Assembly: GCA_051294375.1 (NCBI GenBank)
Contig: CM119271.1
Coordinates: 7,492,162 to 7,556,161, forward strand
DNA length: 64,000 nucleotides
Reading direction: 5' to 3'
Source: Paraspadella gotoi
Lineage: Eukaryota; Chaetognatha
The position numbers and the translations under genes were made by a program. Positions 1 through 13,675 of this stretch are shown here, in pieces (position 1 is the stretch's first letter; every line of letters starts with the position of its first letter). Below the pieces are notes generated by a model that was not told the origin of the DNA, searched no databases, and was given only the letters and a program-made list of their open reading frames with translations.

Positions 1-3000
1 ATTAATTAGTTCTTTGTAATAATTTATTGATAAATAAATTTATTAATTAGGTTGCATGATAAATTAATTTGATTATTTAATGTTATGCATTGATTAAAGA
101 AAATTAGTTCATTTAATTTTTACGTCGATTTTGATTGAGTTACGTCGTTTAGTTGCATTGCATTTGATTGATTAATTGAGACCTTGAATCAATTGAATAA
201 TTAATGCGCACGCCTTGATATTTATATTTAATAAAAAGAAAAGCGCAAATTAGGCGAAAAGGTTTGTGTGTTTTTGTCATTTAAACTCATTATTCTTGTT
301 TTTTTCCCCACCGTCGCAGGCACGAATTTTACCAATCTTACAAATCTCTACAATTTTTTCATTGTCGAGTTAAAAATTTTCTCACTGCTTATTGTGATCA
401 ACAAAAGAAGATTGTCGTAAAATTATACTCTACCAATGGAATTACATGCTCTAAAAGAAGACTTATTTTTATAAATAATAACAAATATAAAATTTCTAAA
501 AGAAGCCGCAGAGCGATGTTGCACTCGAACCGAAAGCGATGACCGGGCTAAACAAAGTTATAAGGATTTGCACCGCGAAAACGCCGAGCGGGAGGGGTCT
601 TGGAAGCGGCCGGAATTGCGCCAAGCGGCAGCGCGAAAATCGATTTCGCTTCCACAATCTCTGAGATGGCCAGTCAATTTGTAGACGCAAGACAACCTCA
701 AATCCGTTGTCGTCCGTGTTTATTTTATTATCCATTTAGTCATTATTCATTATTTATTGATTATTATTTATTATTATTATTATTATTATTATTGATTATT
801 GATTATCTATTCATTGACTGTTATGTATTATTATTACTCTCTTTTTCATTTTCCTTCCTCTTTTCTCCTTCTCTTTCTCAATCTCTCTGAACAATAGGCC
901 GGAACTGGTTGAAAACTAGAAGTTCTCTCAAATAAATAATGGTTAAGTGAATGAAATTGGTACATCCAATATAAAAATTATCCATTCATTTAATAAATAA
1001 GCTATCTTGCCCCTGACTTTGGACAGGCTTTGGTGGTTTAAGGCCTCCATCACTCTTACAAGATAATGACATAGCAGGTCCCTGCAAGCTTTCAATCAAG
1101 ACTCTCTCACAGTCTTGTTTATTCACTCCCAGAGTACCTGGCTTCCCTATCAATGAAGTGGAAAATATTTCAAAGAATGTTTCAATTGTATGAAAAGACC
1201 ACTCCCTTAAGTATTAGAGAATGTTAGAGAATATGAAAATAAAAATAATTTTTAAAATTTATTTTATTGATTAGCGCACAGAAGCATTTAAAGATTATTT
1301 TATTACTATATAAAGTTTAAAATATTTTTTTAATTTTTCAATCTTTTTAGGAGATTCTGGTAGAGCTTTAAAAGTTAGATAAAGGTTATTAATACTTTTT
1401 AAATTTTTTTGTTTTATTGATAAAAATTTTAAAAAACCATAAAATTCAGCCAATGATGATGATGATTTTTTAAGGTTTTTTTAATTTTTAACCAATTTAT
1501 TGTCAAAATTTTAAAAAATTATAATACTAACTTTTATTTAACTTTTCAAGTTTTATAAGAATCCGTTCTTAAAAATAAAATTTAAAAAAAAATTGTTGTC
1601 ATTTGTTATATATTAATAAATATTTAAAAGCTTCAGTGCAACAACCCAATGAACTAATTCAAAAAGTTGCATTGAAAATCGATTTAGTCATAGAAGGATA
1701 AAAGAATTTTTTTTTTTTGAGAGAACTAGAAGTTATAACAAGTGTTCAATTTTGGCCCACCCTACTGAACAATCTTCCTCTTTCTCACTCTCCACAACTC
1801 GACTTGTCTCTCTTCTCTACACACTCCCTACGCCCCTATTTCCTCTCTTGGCTTTTACCNNNNNNNNNNNNNNNNNNNNNNNNNNNNNNNNNNNNNNNNN
1901 NNNNNNNNNNNNNNNNNNNNNNNNNNNNNNNNNNNNNNNNNNNNNNNNNNNNNNNNNNNNNNNNNNNNNNNNNNNNNNNNGACCCGAAAAAATATTCCAT
2001 GAATTTGTAGCGAATCTAAATCCAAGTGTCAAGCGACACCGAAAAACGCGTTGCGCCCTTCCATTTATATTTGTCTCGTTTCGACGATTCCAAACGCGGG
2101 CGAGGGCGGCGCTGCCGTCGGCGCATGCGCGCTAGCGTGGGCGTAGGTGCGCGTGCGCGCGAGCGTGGGCGCGGGCGCACGCGGATTTAGATTTCGTGAA
2201 GAGAGACAAAACGAAAAAAACAAAAAAACAAAAGGCAGCGGATGAAAATTCGTTTTATTCATTGATTTTTTTGTGAATAGAGTTTTTACGCAGTAGCGGG
2301 GAGTAAAAAAAAACCACGCTTACGGTTACAAAGAACAGCAATTGCTACAATTTTGACATTGAAGTTGGGTAAAGTTATTCAGATTGTAATGTAGTACAAG
2401 GTTACAGTAGTTGACTTCTTTTTCTTATCTACTCCTTAATTTTTCATTTAAATTCATTTGATACTTTTATCCACCATTTTTCATCGCATCATTCCCCGTC
2501 ATGATTTTTTTTTTTTTTTTTTTTAAATTCCGCGAAAAAAATATAATTCATAAAAATTATCGCGATTTTTCTCCCTTCGTTCGACGCTTTTATTAGATTC
2601 GAAAAAAAAGAAGTAGATTTGTGGCCAGACTCGGCGGCTGACTCTTAGGGATTCGTCAGCTTCGCGAATGTTCCCGCTTTTTTTGAATTAAATAACAAAA
2701 ATTTTAAAAAGTAAAAATCGCCCATTAAATATTCATCGTGAAAACGCAGATGAAATCTTTTTTTTTTNNNNNNNNNNNNNNNNNNNNNNNNNNNNNNNNN
2801 NNNNNNNNNNNNNNNNNNNNNNNNNNNNNNNNNNNNNNNNNNNNNNNNNNNNNNNNNNNNNNNNNNNNNNNNNNNNNNNNNNNNNNNNNNNNNNNNNNNN
2901 NNNNNNNNNNNNNNNNNNNNNNNNNNNNNNNNNNNNNNNNNNNNNNNNNNNNNNNNNNNNNNNNNNNNNNNNNNNNNNNNNNNNNNNNNNNNNNNNNNNN

Positions 3001-3236
3001 NNNNNNNNNNNNNNNNNNNNNNNNNNNNNNNNNNNNNNTAAAGGGGGAAAAAAGGTCAAAGATATAAAAAATAATAATTTTGTTTTTTAAATTTAACTTC
3101 TTGGTTTTGAGAGGAACTCAGTTTTGATTTTATTGACTTCTATGGGAGGAGAGAATTTTTTTTTCCTTCGAAATTTAACATTTATCGCTTTTGTAAGTCA
3201 ACTTGTCATTAGTCATGCTGTCGCCGTCCCGGCATC
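1..3236. other. AT-rich gene-free stretch with two assembly gaps
   Basis: I see no supportable gene here. The stretch is AT-rich with homopolymer runs, an (ATT)n tract near 770-795 and a short GC-rich patch near 2,095-2,190. N gaps lie at 1,860-1,980 and 2,768-3,038. Open frames in this stretch are short, or are created by translating the N runs. Confidence 0.6.
948..1082. repeat. Dispersed ~130 bp repeat, copy 1
   Basis: This stretch closely matches 6,828-6,958. Both begin with a GAAATTGGTACA-like motif, carry the phrase TTGCCCCTGACTTT, then GGCTTTGGTGGTTTAA, and end at TTACAAGATAATGAC. Truncated copies of the first ~60 bp occur in each half of the duplicated TRAK block. No open frame is present, so a SINE or MITE is likely; the class is not resolved. 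Confidence 0.7.
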
Positions 3237-3356
3237 GTCTTTTTCGTCGTCGTCTTCGTCGTCGTCTTCGTCGTCGTCTTCGTCGTCGTCTTCGTCGTCG
3301 TCTTCGTCGTCGTCTTCGTCGCCGTCTTCGTCGTCGTTACCGTCTTCGTCTTCATA
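3237..3356. repeat. 12 bp TCG/TCT-type minisatellite
   Basis: Near-perfect tandem copies of a 12 bp unit (TCGTCGTCTTCG) are present. The frames translate as poly-Ser, poly-Arg-type, poly-Thr or Asp/Glu runs. The open frames across it are artefacts of the repeat, since none shows flanking coding sequence. Confidence 0.85.
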
Positions 3357-4120
3357 GTCTTGGCAAACTCGCAACAATTCCGCTTCTGGACCCTGCATCT
3401 AACGTCCGTTGTCCGATGTCCACTGTCCAATCGTCCAATGTCCAGGTTGACGACCCAAAATCATTTCGTGATTTCTCAAAAAATATTCATATCATGAGAT
3501 TCGCTTCATATTCCAAAAAAAAAATGAAATCTTCGACAAAAAAAAAAACCGGGAAAAAAATTTTTCTTCTTCCGGGTTTGTAATCCATCATCTCTTTCTC
3601 TTCCTCCTTGACCATTTCTTTTATCCCGTTTGATTCTGCTCCTCCTCCGAGGTAAAGCAAAGCGGGGTTTTCGACCTCTCTTCGCAAACGGTCGAAAGAT
3701 CGAATTCGATCGATAATCAGTCGAATGCGCGGAGGAGCGTGAATTCATTGAAGGCTCTCCGGTCGAATTCGACCGAGATTTGATTTCATTCGAATGAATT
3801 TATTGAGTAAAGCTCATGGTGCCACCAATCATCATTGCTTACATGACTTATAGAATATAGAAGAAAATGTCATCGTATAAGGTCTTTTTTGCATCTGTTA
3901 CTCCTCCTCCTCCTCCTCCTCCCCTTCTTCCTCCCAAACTCCCCCTCTATTTCCTTTCCTCTTCTTGCCCCCCATTTTTTTCCCTGGTCCCACATATGAT
4001 TTCCCATTTTCATCCAATTTTCAAAATGACCAAGAAAAAGAATTTCAGAGAGAATCTAATCAATGCTTTTCTTTTTCTTTTCCCTTTATCTTTCTCTCTC
4101 TCCGTCTCCCTGCCTCTTTA

Positions 4121-4256
4121 GTACTTTCTTTCTTTCTTTCTTTTCTTTCAGTCTCCCTGTCTCTTTAGTTCTGTTTTTATTCGGTCTTTCTTTCTTTCTT
4201 TTCTTTCTTTTCTTTCTGTCTCTTTAGTTCTTTTTTTATTCGGTCTTTCTTTCTTT

Positions 4257-4312
<56 letters not shown>

Positions 4313-4335
4313 TCATTCTTTCTTTCTTTCTTTTT
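4121..4335. repeat. (CTTT)n microsatellite cluster
   Basis: Interrupted CTTT tandem arrays with repeated spacers of the type CTCTTTAGTTCTTTTT. This suggests a compound array that expanded together with its interruptions. Confidence 0.9.
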
Positions 4336-6827
4336 TTTATCTTTTCCGAATCTTTACAAGACGTTATCTTTTCTCTGATATCTTTATCTTAAAGCTTTTA
4401 TTCATATCTCACCTACCTTTATCTCTTTCTTCCACCTGAAACTTTGATCTCATCTCTGTCTCTATCCTATCTCTTATCTGTCTCCCTCTCTGTACTATCT
4501 TTCTCATCTCCCGACAGAGTGAGATTGTCGGCTGAAAAAAAAATGGAATCGTTTAACCAACTGGGATCGAAAGCCTCGTTATTTCCTTGGCTTATTGATA
4601 TAAATAGTCAACATAAAATATAGAATCGCCTGCGTTTTATAAACATATAACTTTTTCCGACATTTTCCCGGTATTTTCTTCTTTTTTTTTGTAGGGTAAT
4701 TATTAAAAGTTTTCTACAATATTCTGTTACCTAGTATTGAACACTATCAAATTACCATCCGTATTCTACGTTTTTCAACAATGTTTTTCATCGTATTTCA
4801 ACAATTTGGTACTTAGGTAGTTATTTTTTAAAACTATAAATTGCCACTTTTTTATATCACTTCCTCATATACCTCTCCCTCTTCCTTTCCCTCCCTCTCT
4901 CTCNNNNNNNNNNNNNNNNNNNNNNNNNNNNNNNNNNNNNNNNNNNNNNNNNNNNNNNNNNNNNNNNNNNNNNNNNNNNNNNNNNNNNNNNNNNNNNNNN
5001 NNNNNNNNNNNNNNNNNNNNNNNNNNNNNNNNNNNNNNNNNNNNNNNNNNNNNNNNNNNNNNNNNNNNNNNNNNNNNNNNNNNNNNNNNNNNNNNNNNNN
5101 NNNNNNNNNNNNNNNNNNNNNNNNNNNNNNNNNNNNNNNNNNNNNNNNNNNNNNNNNNNNNNNNNNNNNNNNNNNNNNNNAGGACCGCCGCGCTGCCGCC
5201 GCTGCCGTCGTCGCTGATGCTGCCCCGGATCTGCCGCTGACGCCGCGGCAGGAGGCCCACGCGGTGCTGCCGCACTCTCGTCTGAAGCGGGGCACTGGCG
5301 CCACGGCGCTTGACGTCTGGACTTTGACGTCAGGTTTTTTTTGTTGTTTTTTTTAAATAGGACGAGGAAAGGTTCGACGACCGGGAACGGAAGCGACGGA
5401 GAATATAATCGGCTTCGCTTGTCCTTGTCGTCGTCGTTGTTGTTGTTATTTTCGGTTGCAGTTTCGTTGATAGCGTCGAACTCGTGCGTCCGTTCTTAAG
5501 CTTCGAACGGATAAGTTCGTCACTTCATAAGGATTCCCTTAATGTTTTTTTTTCTTTTTTTTTCTTTTTTTTCCATTCCTTTATTCCGCAATTTTTATTT
5601 TTTTCATCGAGATAAATATCATTATTATCATCATCAGGAATCCCCCGAATTTATTAGCATCATCATCGTCATTATTATCAATATTATCAACGACCAAACC
5701 AGCCCGAGCGCGAGTCTCGTGTCTCGTCAGCCACGCATTCAACATCAACATCTTTCATGACGACAAAAAGATGCATTACCTCTAGCCCAAAAAAATATAT
5801 TTCTACTAAAAATTTTAAAAAATAAAAATAAAACCCCCCCAAAAAAACAAATCGTCAATGCAAAGAGTCAATCGAGACCCACGTGACCGAATTTTAATCA
5901 ACACTCGCAAGTAAACTAACAAACAAAACGACAAATGGAGACAAAAGACTAACGCGACGCGACGAACAAAAAAAATAAATAAATAAATAAAGAAAGAAAA
6001 GTTAAAAGAAAATAAAAATAAGAAAAAAAAAAGAGATTTCCTCTTTTTTCCTCCATTTTCGATTTAGTTTCAAAGGAAATTTACGATGGCGACGTCGTTC
6101 CATCCTAGTTCTTCTTTCTCCCTTCCTACTCCAGTTNNNNNNNNNNNNNNNNNNNNNNNNNNNNNNNNNNNNNNNNNNNNNNNNNNNNNNNNNNNNNNNN
6201 NNNNNNNNNNNNNNNNNNNNNNNNNNNNNNNNNNNNNNNNNNNNNNNNNNNNNNNNNNNNNNNNNNNNNNNNNNNNNNNNNNNNNNNNNNNNNNNNNNNN
6301 NNNNNNNNNNNNNNNNNNNNNNNNNNNNNNNNNNNNNNNNNNNNNNNNNNNNNNNNNNNNNNNNNNNNNNNNNNNNNNNNNNNNNNNNNNNNNNNNNNNN
6401 NNNNNNNNNNNNNNNNNNNNNNNNNNNNNNNNNNNNNNNNNNNNNNNNNNNNNNNNNNNNNNNNNNNNNNNNNNNNNNNNNNTCTCTCTCTCTCTCCCCT
6501 TTTATCGCCGTCTCTCAAAATTTATCTTTCTTTCTATTAAAACAGGATTTTCTTTCAGACGTCGCTATTCGTCATCCGAAACCATTTGTTTCCACCTTTT
6601 TTTTTCCCATCCGCCACCACTACTGCCATCTAATCCTCATCATCAGAGGCTTCCTTCCTTTTTTTTTTCTAGTCCGATCTTCCTCATCTTTGCTCCAGCG
6701 CTGCTCCAATTAAAAAGACTCCTTAACATGTACCAGAACTGCGCTCCATCTTCACCTTATCTTCTTTCTCTCTATATTTTTTCTCTATTTTAAATTTCCT
6801 CGCCAGTTTTATAATTTACGAGGTTAT

Positions 6828-6958
6828 TTATGAAATTGGTACAACCAATATAAAAATTGTTCATTCATTTCATAAATAATCTATTTTGCCCCTGACTTTA
6901 AACAGGCTTTGGTGGTTTAAAGCCTCCCTCACTCTTACAAGATAATGACTTTGCAGGT
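6828..6958. repeat. Dispersed ~130 bp repeat, copy 2
   Basis: Second full copy of the repeat at 948-1,082, with a few substitutions. Its start reads TATGAAATTGG and a matching CATTTCATAAAT lies about 35 bp inside, so the first third can fold into a hairpin. Confidence 0.7.
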
Positions 6959-9900
6959 ATTTTATACTCATCAGATATTTTGTACATAGTATGTTTTATA
7001 GTCGCATGAACACGTGAAAATATGATTAAAATAACATGATATGACCCAAAATTGAATTAAAATTAATATATAAAATGAAGAAAAATGAAATTGCCGTTTC
7101 TCGTTTCTCTGAATTTTTGCCAGACACACGGAATCTTGGCTCCATCTCCCCACCCGCTCCACACTCCACAGTCCACAGTCCCACACCTCCACCGCTCCAC
7201 CTCACCACCGCTCCACCTTACCACCGCTCTTCTCACTTCGCTCCCCCCCCCTCAATCCCATTCAAGCTCTCTCACGCTCCAATTCTCGGAGAGGCGATTA
7301 ATCTCGAAAATGTGAATCCGTAATCACGCTCACGTGAAAATTCGAAGAAAAAAAGAGAATTTTATTAAATNNNNNNNNNNNNNNNNNNNNNNNNNNNNNN
7401 NNNNNNNNNNNNNNNNNNNNNNNNNNNNNNNNNNNNNNNNNNNNNNNNNNNNNNNNNNNNCTATTAGCCAATCTTTTCCCCCCAAATTCTCGCTAAGCTT
7501 CTTCGAACGGCATGACAATAAAATAAAAAAACAAGTCTTAAAACAATAACAACGAAAACAACAATAACAACAACCGCAACAACAAGAAATCTTCGTCTCG
7601 TCCTTTCGTCTCTTCTGTCTCATCATCTCTAGATCTCCCTTACCTTCTCCCTTACCCGAGCGACCTTAGCCCCGCGCAGCATCTATCCTCACCGTACGTG
7701 AACCAACCCTCTCTGCCCTGTTCTCCTCAGTCCTCAGTCCCAATCTGACCGAACGCGCCTTCTCTTCGCGCGCACACTTTCCCCGGAAAGTACGATCGAG
7801 TCCGGACCACCTTCATCAAGTCCCGGACGTTGTGGAGATAACTTGCTGCAGCCGCCCCAGCCACCCGCCCGCTACCGCCGCCGCATTCGAATCTTCTGAG
7901 ACTCATCGACCGAAGCGGTCGCCGCAGTCGCCGCAGACACCGCCGCCGTCTCTTTCTAAACCTGCAAACCTTCGCCGCCGCTCCGCCGCCGCTGTTGCCG
8001 CCTCATAACCCGACAATCTACTCCGCCCCCACCCGCCGCTCGCCGCCGCCCTCCGCTGCCCTCCGCCGCCGTCCGCCGTCCGCCTAGATCCTACGACGCG
8101 CCCCTCGGCGACGCGGCGCCTCCCGGAAATAACGAGGCTTCGACGCGACCTCTCGCGCCTTCATAACTTTCTCTCTNNNNNNNNNNNNNNNNNNNNNNNN
8201 NNNNNNNNNNNNNNNNNNNNNNNNNNNNNNNNNNNNNNNNNNNNNNNNNNNNNNNNNNNNNNNNNNNNNNNNNNNNNNNNNNNNNNNNNNNNNNNNNNNN
8301 NNNNNNNNNNNNNNNNNNNNNNNNNNNNNNNNNNNNNNTCTCTCTCTCTTTCGCGTTGAGGTCGAGTCCGACTGTTCGAGCGTAAAAAAGAAGAAAAATC
8401 AGCGCCAAACGATTTCGAGGTTCGAGGCGAAAGATGAGTTTTTTTTTAAAAAAGGGGTCATGAGGTCGAGAGGTCGAGAGGTCACGTAATGGCGAAGAGA
8501 TGAGCAAGACAAACAAACTATTATAGGTGAGTAAAGATCATAGGGAAGCTGTTTTTTTACAACGGTGAAATGTTTACTTTTTAACTTAGTTACTTAGATC
8601 ATCACCGAGCCAACTATTGTGATTCAAGTTTTTTTCGTTTTTCCGTAATTTTTATTATCATTGACATTGGCTTGTCTTTTTGTCTTTCTTTGTTTGAATT
8701 TTATTTGGACTATCTTGTTTTAGTTCTACAGATGTATTTTCTTTAATGAAAAAAAGTAAATATATTTACCCAATACTTATATTCTAGAATTTTGATTCGA
8801 CAAAGAGCTGCCTCGCTCAATTATATATTTATAGCCTCGCTCAGATTTTGAAAGCCATTATTCCGCCATGACTGACTTATTTTAAATCTACTAAAAAAGC
8901 CTTCATGTTCTGCAAACAACGAACGCATATTTTTCTTCTTTTTTTTCCAACTCGCTCTCAAGTCCCGATCGCTCTGGCCCAGAGGGAGACTGAGCGCTGA
9001 AAACGACGAAACCGTAAAAGAGGGAAATTTTTTTTAAGATTCCGTAATTCTCTCCGAACTTAATGCGACCCAAGGATGTCTTTAAACCGGCTCGAGGCCC
9101 ATCGACTCTCTCTCTCTCTCTCTCNNNNNNNNNNNNNNNNNNNNNNNNNNNNNNNNNNNNNNNNNNNNNNNNNNNNNNNNNNNNNNNNNNNNNNNNNNNN
9201 NNNNNNNNNNNNNNNNNNNNNNNNNNNNNNNNNNNNNNNNNNNNNNNNNNNNNNNNNNNNNNNNNNNNNNNNNNNNNNNNNNNNNNNNNNNNNNNNNNNN
9301 NNNNNNNNNNNNNNNNNNNNNNNNNNNNNNNNNNNNNNNNNNNNNNNNNNNNNNNNNNNNNNNNNNNNNNNNNNNNNNNNNNNNNNNNNNNNNNNNNNNN
9401 NNNNNNNNNNNNNNNNNNNNNNNNNNNNNNNNNNNNNNNNNNNNNNNNNNNNNNNNNNNNNNNNNNNNNNNNNNNNNNNNNNNNNNNNNNNNNNNNNNNN
9501 NNNNNNNNNNNNNNNNNNNNNNNNNNNNNNNNNNNNNNNNNNNNNNNNNNNNNNNNNNNNNNNNNNNNNNNNNNNNNNNNNNNNNNNNNNNNNNNNNNNN
9601 NNNNNNNNNNNNNNNNNNNNNNNNNNNNNNNNNNNNNNNNNNNNNNNNNNNNNNNNNNNNNNNNNNNNNNNNNNNNNNNNNNNNNNNNNNNNNNNNNNNN
9701 NNNNNNNNNNNNNNNNNNNNNNNNNNNNNNNNNNNNNNNNGTCACTGGCGCGGTTACCCGAGGACGGTCTCGCAAGAGCATCCAATTGTGGATATAGAAC
9801 AATGAAAAGTTTCAAAAATAAACATCATGGCTGAAAGATATAATCATCTAAAAAGCAAATTCAAATGCTTTCTGTCTTAAAAGTTTCTAAATTTCAGCTC

Positions 9901-10040
9901 AAACAAAAACTAAATCAATTTAACGAAAAATCTGGAAACAAAAAAAGTCTTTTCAGTCGATGAAGGAAAAAAAAACGCTTCGCTTGGGAGAAGCGGTTTC
10001 CTCTGAGAAGCGGTTTCGCTGCGGGAATTCCGCTCTTAAT

Positions 10041-10145
<105 letters not shown>

Positions 10146-10270
10146 GCTGTGCTTTAAAGTAAAAAATCAATTTCATTTTCCGTCTTCACTTTCTTCATTT
10201 TCTCTCTTCACCTCATTTCGTGATTACAATTCTTTCGATTATTGTTATCATTTCTTTCTTTTTGTTAAAC

Positions 10271-10320
10271 TAATAACTAATAACTAATAACTAATAACTA
10301 ATAACTAATAACTAATAACT
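10271..10320. repeat. (TAATAAC)n heptanucleotide array
   Basis: About seven perfect head-to-tail copies of the 7 bp unit TAATAAC. It is flanked by pyrimidine-rich DNA and has no coding potential. Confidence 0.9.
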
Positions 10321-12975
10321 ATGATTTCCTTCATTTCTTTCTCTGTTTCATTTCCTCCTCTACTTTCACGATTACATTTATTCTCGTTCCTTATTCTATT
10401 TCTCACTTTTCTTTTTTTACTTCCTCCTGTTAATTTCTTCTTCTAATTTACACCTTTTTTTTCTCCTTCCTCTATTTACGTATTTTCTTTCCTCCGCGGA
10501 TTTCCTTCTCTCTATTTCCTCTTTTTCTTTCCTTCTATTTCCTGCTTTTCTTTTCTATCATTCTTTCCTCCTTTAATTTTCTTTCTAATTTTCAATTTTA
10601 TATTCCTATTTCAATTTTCTTTTTCCTCCTTCCTCCTTCAATTACTTCTTTCTATTTCCCCATTTTAATTTTCTTTTTCCCCTCCTCTTTTCTCCTTTAC
10701 GTTCCTCCTTCTATTTCCTCCTTTTCTTTCCTCCTTTAATTTCTTCTTTCTATCCCTTCCTTTTCCATTTCTCCTCCAATTTTTCCTTTTCTCTCAATCT
10801 TTCCTCCCTCCTTCAATTTCCTCCTTTTCTTTCCTCATCTTCTCCACTTCACTTTTCTTTTTTCCTTCTCGAGCGAAACTCCATCATTTCCGGTTTCCAC
10901 CAGAGACGAAGCTTCGCCCGGAACGAAGACAAAGACGACAGCGTCGACGCTGTACGCCTATTGTACGTAGTTCTTGAAAGGAGGCGATAATGTCGATAAT
11001 TCCTCTTTAAACGAATTAAAATGAAAGGAATCGATGAAAATAAAAAACGTATTTGCAAACCCAGACAACTTCATAATATAAAAATTTCGGCTCCGAATCA
11101 ACGGAAAAAGTTATTGGCGCGAAATCTGGCAAATACGGCACTAAAAGCGGCGGCAGCGGCGGCGGCGGCAGCTGCGGGCAGAGCGGCAGACGGTGGATAG
11201 AGGAAGAGGTAAGGGTTCACCGGATTACAGTTAGCGAACGGTCAGACGCAAGCCCTTCCAAGTTTGAACTGCGACACACAGACTGGGATCTCGCTGTCCC
11301 GAATGCAATAAAACGAACGAATGAACTTCCGACGGAGTTTTTTTTTTGTTTTTTTTTTTTTGTTCAAAAAAAAAACGGGACCTCCCACTTTCAACCACAC
11401 TCGTCAGTGAAATTATTATCTCGTGATTGTATAAAGAAATAAAACTTCACGACACNNNNNNNNNNNNNNNNNNNNNNNNNCCCACTCTCACTCTCGTGAA
11501 TCCGTGAAATTGTATAAACTCACCACTCTAAACATGGACACTTAGATATAACCTGAAATAATCGCCATACACGCCATATAATAATAATGATAATATAAAT
11601 TATAAAATAATATAATATAATATAGATATAATAATCGCCATTCCCGTCATTCCCCGCCTCTTTCCCGCTCCCACCCCTCCCCCCTCTTTCTCACCAATCA
11701 CTCGGCGCAAAAGTCTAAAACTTCAAGACGAAGAAAAATGATGATGATGATGTCAACGGGGCAGCGTCTACCATAACTCGGACCATTTTTTTCCTCTTTT
11801 TNNNNNNNNNNNNNNNNNNNNNNNNNNNNNNNNNNNNNNNNNNNNNNNNNNNNNNNNNNNNNNNNNNNNNNNNNNNNNNNNNNNNNNNNNNNNNNNNNNN
11901 NNNNNNNNNNNNNNNNNNNNNNNNNNNNNNNNNNNNNNNNNNNNNNNNNNNNNNNNNNNNNNNNNNNNNNNNNNNNNNNNNNNNNNNNNNNNNNNNNNNN
12001 NNNNNNNNNNNNNNNNNNNNNNNNNNNNNNNNNNNNNNNNNNNNNNNNNNNNNNNNNNNNNNNNNNNNNNNNNNNNNNNNNNNNNNGTTCGGAAGATAAG
12101 TAAAGAAAACTGTTCCGCGCGCAAAGCGGAAATTGCGAGTTCAGCCTTCGCCGATAGAGGCGCGTGCGAGTTACGCTATGTTTATGTTTTTGTTTATTTT
12201 TTTTAATGTCAAGTTCTAGATTCCTTAATTTAAAGTTATCCCGAGTCTTACATTACTCCTTGTGAGCATTAACTGGGGCATATCGTCTCCTTTGCCCTCT
12301 TTTCAAGATCGAGAGGAAAGAGATAACAATTTGAATTTGGCCACTGAGGTCTCTCTCTCTCTCAAGAGAGAGATAAACTGAAAGCAGTGTTCTTTGGAAC
12401 AATTATCACAACGCCCGGGCCACGGACAAACCAAGAGTAAGTCAAGAAAACACAAAAACAAAAAACAACAAAAACAAAACTTAATCAAAAACGACAACAA
12501 GAAAAAAAAATCGAAAAAACAAAAACGAGAACAGGTGAGCAAGAAAAAAAAAAGGTATGGCGACGTGAAAAGGATGAAATACGAATTCGTTTTAAAATGT
12601 ACAATGTCAAGGAAATCATAATAAGCCCGATGACCTGCGATGATTTTCCCGGCGAATCTCTTGCAAGTTCAACTCGGCCAGTTCACCCGATAAAGAAAGG
12701 GAGTGAGATCGCGAATCAACCGTGCAACTGATCACCCAAAGGATCGTTTTTTTCTTCGTAGAAAAAATTAGCTTCTTCTTCGAAAAAAGCTCGCTCACTA
12801 TCCGAACTCATCGCACCTAACTAATCTCATTTATCTCATCTCACTCAGTCCTCTTTTCATCTCTTCTCATCTCTTTTCATCTCATCTCATCTCACCTTCG
12901 ACACATTCGTATTCAGAAGTTTATTCCCCCCCAAAAAAAAAGCGAGATTCTCTCTTCATCTCTCTCCCTCTCTCT

Positions 12976-13009
<34 letters not shown>

Positions 13010-13362
13010 ATCTCCTCCTCTCTCTCTCTCTCTAATCGTCTTTCTCCCAAAAATGTAGAATCCATTTTCGATGCGCGAGAAAAAACATTTCCGACGCCGT
13101 CGGACGTCGGGACGCCTCTGCCGAAAAAAACGGACGCTCATTCTCTGCTCTCTCCTCTCTCCTCTCTCTCGTCTCTCCTCTCTCTCTCCGTCTCTCTCTC
13201 TTCTCTCTCTCTCCTCTCTCCATCGTCCAGATTCCGATTCCATATTCTTTCTTGTACTTGGAGCAAAAGGAGGGGATAAAGGGAAAAGAGCGAAAGACAG
13301 AAATAGGGAGAAGATAGAGAGATAGAGAAGATAGAGANNNNNNNNNNNNNNNNNNNNNNNNN

Positions 13363-13521
13363 AAGAAAGAAAGAAAGAAAGAAAGAAAAGAAAAAAAAGA
13401 AAGAAAAGAAAAGAAAGAAAAGAAAAGAAATAAAAGAAAAGAAAAGAAAGAAAAGAAAGAAAAGAAAGTAAAAAAAGAAAGAAAAGAAAGAAAAGAAAGA
13501 AAAGAAAAGAAAAGAAAGAAA
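13363..13521. repeat. (GAAA)n microsatellite beside a 25-N gap
   Basis: Purine array of GAAA/GAAAA units starting directly after a 25-N gap. The reverse-strand poly-Phe/Leu/Ser frame across it is an artefact. Confidence 0.9.
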
Positions 13522-13675
13522 CGTTATATAACGCATAACCGCGAAATGGAGGTCATTGGTCGTTTTCGACTGGTCGTCGTCCTCACTGTCGTCGTCGTCG
13601 TCATCGTCGTCACCGTAGTAGCCGAGGATATCGTCCGACTCGTTACGAATGCTAATCCCGGCCTAAAAAAGGCGC

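Noticed and set aside
3203-3583. Long Ser-, Arg- or Asp/Glu-rich open frames on both strands
   Set aside because: They are translations of the 12 bp TCGTCGTCTTCG array in different frames and have no conserved flanks.
8903-9834. Several 240-300 codon open frames
   Set aside because: Over 80% of each is the N gap 9,125-9,740; the flanks carry no recognisable protein.
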